Assembly (NCBI GenBank): GCA_017481745.1 | Contig: JAFUOV010000011.1 | Coordinates: 1-64,000, forward strand | Length of the DNA stretch: 64,000 nucleotides | From: Bacteroidaceae bacterium | GTDB taxonomy: Bacteria > Bacteroidota > Bacteroidia > Bacteroidales > Barnesiellaceae_A | Reading direction: 5' to 3' | Shown here: piece after piece, positions 8,330 through 17,086 of the stretch | Layout of the letters: each line of letters starts with the position of its first letter | Numbering within the stretch: position 1 is the first letter of the stretch | Made by a program: the position numbers and the translations under genes | Notes under the pieces: model-generated | What the model saw: the letters and a program-made list of their open reading frames with translations, nothing else | What the model was told of the DNA's origin: nothing | Databases searched by the model: none

Positions 8330-9340
8330 ATGTCAGAGAGAATATTGATAACCGGTGCCGGCGGTTTTATAGGCGGCTATATTGTAGAAGAAGCACTAAA
8401 CAGAGGCTTTGAAACATGGGCGGGGGTGCGCAAAACCACCTCGCGCGAGTACTTGCAAGATAGCCGCATCAACTTTGTTGACCTCGACTTTGCCCACCCC
8501 GACAACCTGCGCAAACAGCTTGCACAGATAAAAGAGGAGCAAGGTGCATGGGACTATATCGTGCACAACTTGGGTGTAACAAAGTGTAAAAACAGTGCCG
8601 ACTTCTATAAGGTAAACTATGGCTACGTGCGCAACTTTGTCGATGCCCTTATCGCTTGCGATATGGTGCCTCGCAAGTTTGTATATATGAGCAGCCTCAG
8701 CGCCTGGGGCAAGGGCGACGAGGTAAACCACACACCCATCAAAATAACCGATACACCCTGCCCCGACACCGAGTATGGCAAGAGCAAAATGCAAGCCGAA
8801 GAGTATCTTGCATCACTGCCCGACTTTCCGTATATGATACTGCGACCTACCGGTGTGTACGGTCCACGCGAAAAGGATTATCTGCTAATGATGCAAACCA
8901 TAAAAATGGGATTTGACTTTGGCGTAGGCTATCGCAAACAGCTCATCACATTTATCTACGTAAAAGATCTTGTACAAGCCATATTTGCAGCCATCAAAGC
9001 ACCTGTGGCACGTCGCGGATACTTTATATCGGAAGAGAGAGCATACACCTCGCAAGAGTTTCGCCAATATGTTGCTGCCGAGTTGGGCAAACGCATCGTA
9101 GTGCCCGTAGTAGTACCCTGCTGGTTCTTGTGGATAATATCGTGCATAGCCGAGTGGTTTGCCGAAAAATCGGGTAAAACAAGCACCCTCAACCGCGACA
9201 AATATCGCATCATGTGTCAGCGCAACTGGGTGTGCGACACAACACCGGCACGCAACGAGCTGGGCTTTGTACCACAATACTCACTCGAAGAGGGCGTAAA
9301 AGAGACAGTGGCTTGGTATAAAGAAAACAAATGGTTATAA
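8330..9340 (+). CDS. NAD(P)-dependent sugar epimerase/dehydratase family protein
   Basis: A 336-aa extended short-chain dehydrogenase. Residues 1-20 hold the Rossmann motif TGAGGFIGG, and YGKSKMQAEEY (about residue 147) holds the YxxxK catalytic pair. The MRPTGVYGP-like segment (ILRPTGVYGPREKD) is typical of nucleotide-sugar epimerases. Substrate cannot be assigned. The start at 8330 is chosen because the upstream in-frame ATG at 8285 precedes the predicted promoter. It appears to head a four-gene run (LOG, DUF4271, hemD) ending at the terminator at 11635. Confidence 0.85.
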   Translation: MSERILITGAGGFIGGYIVEEALNRGFETWAGVRKTTSREYLQDSRINFVDLDFAHPDNLRKQLAQIKEEQGAWDYIVHNLGVTKCKNSADFYKVNYGYVRNFVDALIACDMVPRKFVYMSSLSAWGKGDEVNHTPIKITDTPCPDTEYGKSKMQAEEYLASLPDFPYMILRPTGVYGPREKDYLLMMQTIKMGFDFGVGYRKQLITFIYVKDLVQAIFAAIKAPVARRGYFISEERAYTSQEFRQYVAAELGKRIVVPVVVPCWFLWIISCIAEWFAEKSGKTSTLNRDKYRIMCQRNWVCDTTPARNELGFVPQYSLEEGVKETVAWYKENKWL

Positions 9341-9353
9341 GCACCACACTGCA

Positions 9354-9941
9354 ATGGAAAGAAAACAAGTTACAATATATTGCGCATCGAGCCCCATGGT
9401 AGATAGTTGCTTCTTCGAGGCAACCGACCACTTGGCGCAACTGCTTGCCCAACGCAACACAACGATAGTGTATGGCGCGGGCAAACAAGGGTTGATGGGT
9501 TGTATAGCCGACGGTGTGCTATCGCGCGGCGGTAGTGCCATAGGTGTGATACCTCGTTTTATGGTAGAACGCGATTGGTGCCACAACAACCTCACCCGGC
9601 TTATTGTTACCGAAAATATGCACGAGCGCAAGGAAACAATGGCTCGTATAGGCGAGGCTGCCATAGCCCTACCCGGAGGTTGCGGTACGCTCGAAGAGCT
9701 ACTTGAGATAATCACTTGGAAGCAGTTGGGATTATACACCCACCCCATCATCATACTGAACACAGCACACTACTATACCCCGCTGTTGCAAATGTTGCAA
9801 AATGCAGTAGACTACCGCTTTATGCGCGACATTCACGCAGGATTGTGGTATGTGGCACAGACCCCCGAAGAGGTAATCGAGGCTCTCGACAAGATAGATG
9901 AGTGGGATGCGTCGTTGGGAAAATTTGCAGTTGTAAAATAG
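9354..9941 (+). CDS. LOG family protein (TIGR00730)
   Basis: A 195-aa Rossmann-like protein of the LOG/YvdD family. The signature PGGCGTLEELLEIITW (about residue 104) is the phosphoribohydrolase motif, and GAGKQGLMG (about 41) is the nucleotide-binding loop. Characterised members release the base from nucleoside 5'-monophosphates; plant and fungal homologues make active cytokinins. The bacterial physiological substrate is usually unknown. It starts 13 bases after the epimerase stop. Confidence 0.9.
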   Translation: MERKQVTIYCASSPMVDSCFFEATDHLAQLLAQRNTTIVYGAGKQGLMGCIADGVLSRGGSAIGVIPRFMVERDWCHNNLTRLIVTENMHERKETMARIGEAAIALPGGCGTLEELLEIITWKQLGLYTHPIIILNTAHYYTPLLQMLQNAVDYRFMRDIHAGLWYVAQTPEEVIEALDKIDEWDASLGKFAVVK

Positions 9942-9950
9942 TCGTTTACA

Positions 9951-10841
9951 ATGAAACAAAACATCCACACCACAAGCGCCGGAACATCCTCTATATCAAT
10001 ATGGAGCGATACGGCAAGCAGCGACACAAGCCATGTCCTACCGCTCGACCTTGCTATCTTGGAGCACAAGGGTGAGGATAGCACAACAATAGAGTTGTTT
10101 ACCACCAACACACACCAACTCATCACCCACCAACACACCGACAGCATCGCAATACGCGAAGGGTTTGCAGCCGAAGAGTTGCCCTTCAGCCTCGCCTCAA
10201 ACCCTTGGATAATCATACTGCTGATACTCACCTTTTCGTTCTTTTCCGTTTCATACCACCGAGGAGCAAAATACCTGCATTACACATTGAAATCAATATT
10301 CAAAGTGAATGCTCGAGGCAACATGTTTGATGAGACAACCATCAACGAAAACCAGCTGAAGATGTCGTTGCTTGCTACAACGTTTGTTACCGAAGGTATT
10401 GCCATATATTATGCTTGGATAGACGACATGGTTACAAATAGTAACTACTTGCTACCGGCGGTAGCATTATGTATAATAACCTGCCTGCTATATTATCTGC
10501 TGCAAAGGGTTGTATATAACGTATTGGGTAACATATTCAGCGACAAGCAACAAACACAACTTTTTGACGAAAGCTTTACCGCTGTAAATCTGTTGATAGG
10601 ATTGTTCTTCACCCCCATGATTTTGCTCATGATTTTTGTACCCAATATGGCACAAATAGCGGTTAATATCTGTTTTATTATCTACATTTTATCGCGATTG
10701 ATTATAATTTATAAGGGTGTTAGAATTTTTTCACTTCAATTATATGGTTTGCTTTATTTAATTTTGTATCTTTGCGCCCTTGAAATAACGCCCATTCTTT
10801 TGATAAAAAGAGCCGTTATTAACATGTATGGATTTTTTTGA
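9951..10841 (+). CDS. DUF4271 membrane protein
   Basis: A 296-aa membrane protein of the Bacteroidetes family DUF4271. The first 80 residues are polar and Ser/Thr-rich; from about residue 83 there are six or seven hydrophobic helices (IIILLILTFSFFSV, LLATTFVTEGIAIYY, LIGLFFTPMILLMIF and others). Function is unknown. In Bacteroidetes it is found just before the hemD-like gene, as here (18-base gap), and the hemD -7 box lies inside its 3' end. Confidence 0.8.
   Translation: MKQNIHTTSAGTSSISIWSDTASSDTSHVLPLDLAILEHKGEDSTTIELFTTNTHQLITHQHTDSIAIREGFAAEELPFSLASNPWIIILLILTFSFFSVSYHRGAKYLHYTLKSIFKVNARGNMFDETTINENQLKMSLLATTFVTEGIAIYYAWIDDMVTNSNYLLPAVALCIITCLLYYLLQRVVYNVLGNIFSDKQQTQLFDESFTAVNLLIGLFFTPMILLMIFVPNMAQIAVNICFIIYILSRLIIIYKGVRIFSLQLYGLLYLILYLCALEITPILLIKRAVINMYGFF
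10767..10774 (+). promoter_or_regulatory. candidate -7 box for hemD inside the DUF4271 gene
   Basis: TATCTTTG followed by CG, a perfect -7 element. The nearest TTTG (10748-10751) is only 15 bases upstream, so the -33 is uncertain. Initiation near 10779 would give an 80-base leader for the TTG start at 10860. Confidence 0.45.
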
Positions 10842-10859
10842 ATTTAATATCTTACTACA

Positions 10860-11609
10860 TTGAAAATTAACAAGATACTCATATCTCAGCCTAAACCTAC
10901 AACTGATAAATCGCCCTACTACGACATTGCACAAAAATATGATGTTGAGGTAGTATTTCGTCCTTTTATCAAAGTTGAAGGTTTGACCTCTAAAGAATTT
11001 CGTCAACAAAAAATATCAATTCTTGACTATACGGCGATTATTTTCACCGCAAGAACTGCTATTGACCACTTCTTTAACTTGTGCAAGAGCCTGCGTGTAA
11101 CAATACCCGACACCATGAAATACTTTTGCACAACAGAGAGTATTTCGTTATACTTACAAAAGTATATTGTATATCGTAAACGTAAAATCCACCACGGCAA
11201 CAAATCGAACAAACTCGTCGACCTTGTACCCCTGCTCACCAAGTACAACGAAAAATATTTGTTTCCCGTTTCCGATGTTCACAAAGAAGACGAATCGTTT
11301 CTTGAGAAGCACAATATCGACATTACCAAAGCCATTATGTATCGTACGGTAAGTAACGACTTTACACCCGACGAGCCATTCGACTACGATATGTTGGTAT
11401 TCTTCAGCCCTGCCGGTATAGCATCGTTGATGAAAAACTTCCCCGAGTTTAAGCAAGAAAATATAAAGATAGCTTGTTTTGGTCCTACAACAGCCAAGGC
11501 TGCCAAAGAGGCCGGTTTGCGACTCGATATTGAAGCACCTACACCCGAGATGCCCTCGATGACAGGCGCCCTCGATATGTACCTCAAGAACATCAACAAG
11601 AAAAAATAA
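10860..11609 (+). CDS. hemD: uroporphyrinogen-III synthase family protein
   Basis: A 249-aa protein of the HemD superfamily, which closes the tetrapyrrole ring in heme and siroheme synthesis. The start is a TTG: translation from it gives KINKILISQPKP, the conserved N-terminus of the Bacteroidetes members. FTARTAIDHFF (about residue 62) and LVFFSPAGIASL / CFGPTTAKAAKEAGL (about 178-220) mark the two lobes. In many Bacteroidales this gene is kept without the rest of the heme pathway, so a synthase role here is not certain. A strong hairpin terminator follows. Confidence 0.8.
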   Translation: MKINKILISQPKPTTDKSPYYDIAQKYDVEVVFRPFIKVEGLTSKEFRQQKISILDYTAIIFTARTAIDHFFNLCKSLRVTIPDTMKYFCTTESISLYLQKYIVYRKRKIHHGNKSNKLVDLVPLLTKYNEKYLFPVSDVHKEDESFLEKHNIDITKAIMYRTVSNDFTPDEPFDYDMLVFFSPAGIASLMKNFPEFKQENIKIACFGPTTAKAAKEAGLRLDIEAPTPEMPSMTGALDMYLKNINKKK

Positions 11610-11634
11610 AACCTTTCTTTACAATATCCATATC

Positions 11635-11672
11635 ACCTCGTAAGTGCTATGGCACCTACGAGGTATTTTTTT
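11635..11672 (+). terminator. terminator between hemD and rnpA
   Basis: ACCTCGTA-A-GTGC-TATG-GCAC-C-TACGAGGT (11635-11664) forms a 12-bp stem with one mismatch and a four-base loop, followed by eight Ts after one A. An ATG inside its loop (11649) is therefore not the rnpA start. The rnpA ATG is only 13 bases past the T-run, so it may act as an attenuator if rnpA has no promoter of its own. Confidence 0.85.
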
Positions 11673-11684
11673 CAAACTCAAGCC

Positions 11685-12071
11685 ATGTCGCACCAATTGT
11701 CAAAAGAAGAAAAATTGTGTAGCCGCAAAAAGATAGACACCCTTTTTGCCGAAGGACAATCTTTTGCACAATATCCCCTGCGCATTGTATATCGCATATA
11801 CGACAAAACCACCGGCAACGAACTGCCCCAATTCTTCATCAGCGTACCCAAGCGCAAGTTTAAGAGAGCCGTAAAACGTGTATGGCTGCGCCGTCGCATC
11901 AGAGAGGCTTACAGACTACACAAAGATATCATAGGCAATACGGGCAACAAATGCGTAGATATGGCTTTTCTATACATAGCTGCCGAACAAAAAGAGTACC
12001 ATATCATCGAACAACAAATGATAGAATTACTCAAAAAACTATCCGACATAATCAATAAAGCTAACCAATAG
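11685..12071 (+). CDS. rnpA: ribonuclease P protein component
   Basis: A 128-aa basic protein, the protein part of RNase P, which removes 5' leaders from tRNA precursors. The signature [18 protein letters not shown] lies at about residues 63-80, and [11 protein letters not shown] near the N-terminus is typical. The ATG at 11685 is chosen because the alternative at 11649 is inside the terminator hairpin. It is followed after four bases by yidD, as in most bacteria. Confidence 0.93.
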   Translation: MSHQLSKEEKLCSRKKIDTLFAEGQSFAQYPLRIVYRIYDKTTGNELPQFFISVPKRKFKRAVKRVWLRRRIREAYRLHKDIIGNTGNKCVDMAFLYIAAEQKEYHIIEQQMIELLKKLSDIINKANQ

Positions 12072-12075
12072 CAGT

Positions 12076-12306
12076 ATGAATACATTGAAGAAAATATTAT
12101 CACAACTACTGCTGTTACCTATATATTTCTATCGCAATTGTATATCACCACTCCTGCCACCTACGTGCCGATATACCCCCACCTGCTCGCAATATGCCAT
12201 AGAAGCCATAAAAAAACATGGACCTTTCAAAGGCTTGTGGCTCACCGTTAAACGTATTTGTCGATGCCACCCTTGGGGTGGAAGTGGTTATGATCCTGTG
12301 CCATGA
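12076..12306 (+). CDS. yidD: membrane protein insertion efficiency factor YidD
   Basis: A 76-aa protein of the YidD family, which assists YidC-dependent membrane protein insertion. It has the invariant [10 protein letters not shown] segment, LYW-type [16 protein letters not shown], and the C-terminal GGSGYDPVP. The N-terminal hydrophobic stretch is an amphipathic membrane anchor. It overlaps the next gene by four bases (ATGA), which implies coupled translation. Confidence 0.95.
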   Translation: MNTLKKILSQLLLLPIYFYRNCISPLLPPTCRYTPTCSQYAIEAIKKHGPFKGLWLTVKRICRCHPWGGSGYDPVP

Positions 12307-12932
12307 ACAAGACTATCTACGATATACACACCCACGATACAAGCCGAGATAATGCCATCATATCTCTATCGCCACAATCGTTTAAGCCTCAACCCACACA
12401 CTACTACTCGGTGGGAATACACCCTTGGGGTAGCTGCGACACAACACCCTACGATATACAACTATTGCAAAATGTAGTTTCACATCCACAAGTAATAGCT
12501 ATTGGCGAGACAGGTATAGACCGCCTGAAAGGTGCTGTGATAGAGAAACAGATAGAACTATTGGAAAGACACATAGAATTGTCGGAAAAACACCACAAAC
12601 CACTCATTCTGCATGTTGTAAAAGCCACCGATATAATACTCAACATATATCATAAACACAAACCCACACAACAATGGATTATACATGGATTTCGTGGTAA
12701 TGAAAAGAACGCTCTGCAATTACTGAAAGAGGGTATACACCTCTCTTTTGGCGAAAAATTCAACCCAAAATCGGTAGAATATACTCCGTTGGAAAATATG
12801 TGGATTGAAAGCGACGAAAGCACAACCGATATAAATTTTATACTCAATAAAATAGCCCAAACAAAAGATATATCGACCGAGCAACTACAACAATCTGTTG
12901 CAACACGCGCTGCAAAATTATTTTTTGAGTAG
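12303..12932 (+). CDS. TatD-family metal-dependent hydrolase
   Basis: A 209-aa TIM-barrel protein of the TatD DNase family, shorter than the usual 255-265 aa. Metal ligands are visible as YDIHTH (residues 5-10), GETGID (about 74), LHVV and IHGF. The last conserved motif, usually ETDxP, is ESDES here (about 162), with the Asp kept. Members are 3'-5' exonucleases or deoxyribonucleases. It overlaps yidD by four bases and completes the rnpA-yidD-tatD set. Confidence 0.85.
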   Translation: MNKTIYDIHTHDTSRDNAIISLSPQSFKPQPTHYYSVGIHPWGSCDTTPYDIQLLQNVVSHPQVIAIGETGIDRLKGAVIEKQIELLERHIELSEKHHKPLILHVVKATDIILNIYHKHKPTQQWIIHGFRGNEKNALQLLKEGIHLSFGEKFNPKSVEYTPLENMWIESDESTTDINFILNKIAQTKDISTEQLQQSVATRAAKLFFE

Positions 12933-12937
12933 AATAA

Positions 12938-12968
12938 TTGTATTTTAAACCAAACTATACTACTTTTG
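12938..12968 (+). promoter_or_regulatory. tyrS promoter
   Basis: TTG (12938-12940) and TACTTTTG (12961-12968) are 20 bases apart and match the Bacteroidetes consensus. The predicted leader is about 45 bases. Confidence 0.7.
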
Positions 12969-13015
12969 CAATCTCATATCAATTAATGAATTATAAACTA
13001 TAACTCTATATAACT

Positions 13016-14308
13016 ATGAACTTTATAGAAGAATTGAAATGGCGTGGCATGATACACGATATGATGCCCGGAACAGAAGAACAAATGCAAAAAGAGATGA
13101 CAGTAGGTTATCTTGGTATCGACCCTACTGCCGACTCACTACACATAGGTCACCTTGTAGGTGTTATGATGTTGCGTCACTTGCAACGCGCCGGACACAA
13201 ACCTATTGCACTCGTTGGTGGTGCAACAGGTATGATAGGCGACCCCTCTATGAAATCGCAAGAGCGTAAGTTGCTCGACGAAGAAACCCTTCGCCACAAC
13301 CAAGAGGCTATCAAAAAACAATTGGCACACTTCCTCGACTTCGACTCAGATGCTCCCAATGCAGCCGAACTTGTCAACAACTACGATTGGATGAAAGAGT
13401 TCTCTTTTATCGACTTCATTCGCAGTGTAGGTAAGCTCATTACCGTCAACTATATGATGGCAAAAGACTCTGTAAAAAAACGTCTTTCGGGAACATCGGG
13501 CGAAGGTATGTCTTTCACCGAGTTTTCATACCAATTGATGCAAGGTTACGACTTTGCATACCTCTTCAAAAATCGTAACTGCAAGTTGCAAATGGGTGGT
13601 TCAGACCAATGGGGTAACATCACTACCGGTACCGAACTTATCCGCCGTATGCATGGAGGTGAGGCATTTGCTATCACTTGCCCCCTCATTACCAAAGCCG
13701 ATGGCACTAAATTTGGTAAAACAGAAAGCGGCAACGTATGGCTCGATCCTCGCTATACATCACCCTACAAATTCTATCAATTCTGGCTCAATGTAAGCGA
13801 TGTCGATGCCGAGCGCTATATAAAGATATTTACTTCTCTTACCAAAGAAGAGATTGATGCTATAATAGCCGAACAACACGAAGCTCCGCACTTGCGTCCT
13901 TTGCAAAAACGCTTGGCTCAAGAAATCACCGTCATGGTACACAGCCAAGAGGCATACGAAGCAGCCGTAGCAGCATCTAATATTTTGTTTGGTAATACTA
14001 CTGCCGATGCTTTGAAAAATCTTGATGAAGCTACTCTTCTCGATGTTTTCGATGGTGTACCCACATTTGAGGTTTCTCTCGACGAACTCAAAGCCGGTAT
14101 CAAAGCCGTAGAGCTCACTACCGACAAAGCTGCTATCTTCCCCTCTAAAGGTGAAATGCGCAAACTCACTCAAGGTGGCGGTGTTTCTATAAACAAAGAG
14201 AAACTCGCAGCCTTCGATCAAGTAATAGACGATACTTACTTGGTAGCCGGCAAATATCTTATCGTACAGAAAGGTAAGAAAAATTACTACCTCGTAATAG
14301 CACGATAA
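13016..14308 (+). CDS. tyrS: tyrosyl-tRNA synthetase
   Basis: A 430-aa class I synthetase that charges tRNA-Tyr. The HIGH motif is seen in [10 protein letters not shown] (about residue 40), the tyrosine-binding segments in [11 protein letters not shown] and [10 protein letters not shown] (about 175-198), and the KMSKS-type loop as KFGKTESGN (about 229). The C-terminal 70 residues form an S4 RNA-binding domain. Length matches bacterial TyrRS. It is monocistronic, with its own promoter. Confidence 0.97.
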   Translation: MNFIEELKWRGMIHDMMPGTEEQMQKEMTVGYLGIDPTADSLHIGHLVGVMMLRHLQRAGHKPIALVGGATGMIGDPSMKSQERKLLDEETLRHNQEAIKKQLAHFLDFDSDAPNAAELVNNYDWMKEFSFIDFIRSVGKLITVNYMMAKDSVKKRLSGTSGEGMSFTEFSYQLMQGYDFAYLFKNRNCKLQMGGSDQWGNITTGTELIRRMHGGEAFAITCPLITKADGTKFGKTESGNVWLDPRYTSPYKFYQFWLNVSDVDAERYIKIFTSLTKEEIDAIIAEQHEAPHLRPLQKRLAQEITVMVHSQEAYEAAVAASNILFGNTTADALKNLDEATLLDVFDGVPTFEVSLDELKAGIKAVELTTDKAAIFPSKGEMRKLTQGGGVSINKEKLAAFDQVIDDTYLVAGKYLIVQKGKKNYYLVIAR

Positions 14309-14376
14309 GCGGCTGTTTGACAGCTATATAATAGTAAAATCTATTATTGATTTCTACTTTTATAAAAACGAATATT

Positions 14377-15804
14377 ATGGAAACTTTAAGGATGACTGAT
14401 TATTCAAGCCCCGATGGAATCTATAATATTCCTTTGATAGAGCGAGAAATCAATAATAGATTTTCTTTTTTCGAAACATCCCTCGCAGGAAATATAATTT
14501 GCAAAAAAGGAGAAACTACCTCAAAAACTTTTTATATATCTTTTCATGATATATACAACATACAAGAAACCTCTATCGAAGATATATTTATAGGTATATA
14601 CGAGATAGGAACAAAAGCTCCTATTTGGCACAAATATCACAAATTCTCGAATGATACAGACCCCTCTTTGGGTGTAGATTTTCAACGCGAATTATCTTTC
14701 CAAGTAGACAATTTAGAACTGTCTTGTGGCAGTTATTTTGTTCTTTTGGGTAATATTCAACCCAATTATGAAAATAAACTTCTAAACTTTGCCGGTTGTT
14801 ATAGAGTAAATTTTTCAGTATTACCCAACGGTTATACATTGAAAGAAAACAGACCTACCCATTATAGCATTAAATATATATCGAACAAGGATAAGGGTAA
14901 ATCATCGAGCACAAAATATGACTCTAATAATCTACTATCTTTTACAGATGATTTTCCGAGCTATCAGTTGAGTATTACATTAGAAACCGCGCCCAATCCA
15001 TCTGTTGATAAATATGATTTGTTGATTTTTGATGAGAGTCTTTGTTGTAAAAACTACATAAATAATGTATTAACACAACAAACAGAAATAATCTCATTCA
15101 TACCCCCTTATGGATTGCCATACGGTACAACTCACCTTATACTATACCACAACGACAAACCATACATACACTTTCAGTGCCGTAGAAACAAAAGATTGGG
15201 AACTCTTAAAGCCGAATATATAAACCCCAATTCTATTTACAGACATCTGCTTTATCACCCTACTTTACAACTATATGGTTGTAAGAAAATAAAAAAGAAT
15301 ATCATTTCTATACTCAACACACACGATAGCTGTTTTCCTAAATACCTGTGTATTACTGATAAATCTGGTAATGGATATAATGTGGTAGAGAATATAAAAG
15401 AAGATTTTTATAAAAATCACAAATCTACCTATATAACAAATTATAAAAGTGTGCAAGAAAATTCTTTTATAAAGAATAATAAAGACACTCTCTTAATATG
15501 GCATCTATCACAAACAGCTACATCGCAATGGAAAAAAGTGATAAACTATATTGAGAAATATCTGAAAGTAAACAACCTGAACCTTATCATTTGCGGTACA
15601 GAAGATATGGTGGAAAAACTATTCGACAAGTATAACTATATATCACAATTGATACCCAAAAACAATCGTTGGCACACAGAACCATTCTCTCAAATGGAGA
15701 TGGTATATAATATGATAAATAATTGGCATTGTGAATATGATGCTGCGATGCCCAACTATCGCACCTACGAATATTTCTATAAAAAGGTATTCACCATGGA
15801 ATAG
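14377..15804 (+). CDS. uncharacterised protein with a degenerate AAA-like C-terminal region
   Basis: A 475-aa protein that I do not recognise. The first 250 residues are rich in short beta-prone segments and Tyr/Asn. From about residue 310 the order of segments recalls a CbbX/SpoVK-type AAA+ domain: CITDKSGNGYNVVENI where the P-loop would be, KDTLLIWHLSQT where Walker B would be, and LNLIICGTEDMVEKLF (about 407) where sensor 1 lies. The Walker A lysine is replaced (GNGY in place of GxGK) and the Walker B acids are missing, so ATP hydrolysis is unlikely. Base composition is markedly AT-rich. The ATG at 14377 is preferred; an in-frame start at 14347 is possible. No signal peptide. Confidence 0.5.
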   Translation: METLRMTDYSSPDGIYNIPLIEREINNRFSFFETSLAGNIICKKGETTSKTFYISFHDIYNIQETSIEDIFIGIYEIGTKAPIWHKYHKFSNDTDPSLGVDFQRELSFQVDNLELSCGSYFVLLGNIQPNYENKLLNFAGCYRVNFSVLPNGYTLKENRPTHYSIKYISNKDKGKSSSTKYDSNNLLSFTDDFPSYQLSITLETAPNPSVDKYDLLIFDESLCCKNYINNVLTQQTEIISFIPPYGLPYGTTHLILYHNDKPYIHFQCRRNKRLGTLKAEYINPNSIYRHLLYHPTLQLYGCKKIKKNIISILNTHDSCFPKYLCITDKSGNGYNVVENIKEDFYKNHKSTYITNYKSVQENSFIKNNKDTLLIWHLSQTATSQWKKVINYIEKYLKVNNLNLIICGTEDMVEKLFDKYNYISQLIPKNNRWHTEPFSQMEMVYNMINNWHCEYDAAMPNYRTYEYFYKKVFTME

Positions 15805-16026
15805 TGAGCAACTCCAAAATTATTTATTTTCACACAACTCTGTTAGGTTTGTAAAAATTGACAAACCAACCAATAAATCATATTTATAGGCAAAATATAG
15901 CCACAAGAGACTATTTAAAACCCTATTTTATGATGTTTTTGTAAAATTCTTTTCTAAAAATTTGGTGGATTAGAAATTTGGTATTACCTTTGCATCGCTT
16001 TAGGAAAATTCCTTGGCACAAGGTAC
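15805..16026. other. AT-rich spacer with the tRNA-Gln promoter
   Basis: No gene is seen here. The right half holds the tRNA promoter; the left half is AT-rich with no clear terminator for the preceding gene. Confidence 0.6.
15961..15992 (+). promoter_or_regulatory. tRNA-Gln promoter
   Basis: TTTG (15961-15964) and TACCTTTG (15985-15992) with a 20-base spacer. Transcription would begin near 15997, about 30 bases before the mature tRNA. Confidence 0.8.
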
Positions 16027-16100
16027 TGGCTTATGGTGTAATGGTAGCACAACAGGTTTTGGTTCTGTTTGTCTAGGTTCGAATCCTGGTAAGCCAACCA
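16027..16100 (+). tRNA. tRNA-Gln (TTG anticodon)
   Basis: A 74-base tRNA with encoded CCA. The acceptor stem pairs TGGCTTA with TAAGCCA; the D arm holds AATGGTAGCAC; the anticodon stem ACAGG/TCTGT closes the loop TTTTGGT, giving anticodon TTG that reads CAA; the T loop is GGTTCGAATCC. An intrinsic terminator follows directly. Confidence 0.97.
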
Positions 16101-16108
16101 CGAAAAGA

Positions 16109-16133
16109 GGCTCGATAATTTCGAGCCTTTTTT
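16109..16133 (+). terminator. tRNA-Gln terminator
   Basis: GGCTCGA-TAATT-TCGAGCC (16109-16127) followed by six Ts. Confidence 0.9.
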
Positions 16134-16360
16134 CGTATATATACTTCTTTGTTTTTCCATAATTAAACTTATAGACTTATTTTTATTCTAATAATTGTTA
16201 GGTTACTAAACAACTTAATAAACCTACTTATTAACAAAATAATTAAATATTTTATATTCAATTATTTATATACTTAATAAACATACTTATATACAACATA
16301 TCAACAACTTATAAACAATATATATCTACAATAAAAAGTATTATTTAAACACACTATTTA

Positions 16361-16390
16361 TTGATTAATAAAAGCCTATTATTATTTTTG
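16361..16390 (+). promoter_or_regulatory. promoter of the DUF4294 gene, probably leaderless
   Basis: TATTTTTG (16383-16390) is a perfect -7 box, with TTG (16361-16363) 19 bases upstream. Since the ATG is at 16396, the mRNA would have almost no 5' leader. Confidence 0.6.
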
Positions 16391-16395
16391 CACAC

Positions 16396-17046
16396 ATGAA
16401 TAAAAGAATCATCATATTATTGTTTATAATTCTTCACTGGGTATTTATATCTCATGCTCAGGATGAAGAAGAATACTTTGATGATCCGCTTATACCGGTT
16501 ATAGAAAATCCGGAATTGAAAATACAAATATATGAAGGTTATTATTGGGCTGTAATAGAAGGTGATACTGTAAAAGTTATACAGATGCGACCCTTTTATG
16601 TTTATAATGAACTACCCAAATTCAAGAACAAAAAGCAAGAAAAATTTTATAGAAAGACTGTACGCGATGTAAAGAAAACATTGCCGTATGCCAAGCTTAT
16701 ATATGAAATACTTGTCGAAACCTATCAATACATGGAAACACTACCCGACGATGAGGCTCGACAAAAGCATATTGAAAAAATGGAAGATGAGTTGTTTAAG
16801 CAATATAAACCTATACTCAAGAAATTCACTTATTCACAAGGTAAGATGTTGATAAAACTTGTAAACCGCGAATGTAATCAATCTTCTTACGAAATTATAA
16901 GAGCCTTTTTAGGTAGCTTCCGCGCCGGATTTTGGCAAACTTTTGGCAAACTTTTTGGTGTTACATTGAAAGCTGAATGGGATCCCGAAGGAAAAGATAA
17001 AGATATAGAACGTATATGCGTTTTGGTAGAACAAGGAATGTTATAA
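16396..17046 (+). CDS. DUF4294 exported protein
   Basis: A 216-aa protein with a signal peptide (KRIIILLFIILHWVFISHAQ) followed by an acidic stretch (DEEEYFDDP). The body has the DUF4294 features ALIEGDTVKVI-like VIEGDTVKVI, a long helical segment (KKTLPYAKLIYEIL ... YMETLPDD), and GKMLIKLVNRECNQSSYE (about 150) with an RAFLGSFRAGFWQ segment. The family is restricted to Bacteroidetes and has no known function; periplasmic or outer-membrane-associated location is inferred from the signal peptide. It converges with the downstream methyltransferase gene. Confidence 0.8.
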   Translation: MNKRIIILLFIILHWVFISHAQDEEEYFDDPLIPVIENPELKIQIYEGYYWAVIEGDTVKVIQMRPFYVYNELPKFKNKKQEKFYRKTVRDVKKTLPYAKLIYEILVETYQYMETLPDDEARQKHIEKMEDELFKQYKPILKKFTYSQGKMLIKLVNRECNQSSYEIIRAFLGSFRAGFWQTFGKLFGVTLKAEWDPEGKDKDIERICVLVEQGML

Positions 17047-17047
17047 A

Positions 17048-17080
17048 ATAACTTTATAAAGAAGTTATCAACAATTTTTT
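17048..17080 (+). terminator. candidate weak terminator after the DUF4294 gene
   Basis: ATAACTT-TATAAAG-AAGTTAT (17048-17068) is a perfect but A+T-only stem, followed after six bases by six Ts. It lies in the 40-base gap between convergent genes and overlaps a TTATCAACA word. Confidence 0.4.
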
Positions 17081-17086
17081 ATTCTA

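Noticed and set aside
15805..16395. Integrative element at tRNA-Gln
   Set aside because: No integrase and no repeat of the tRNA 3' end was found nearby; the 475-aa gene alone is not enough.
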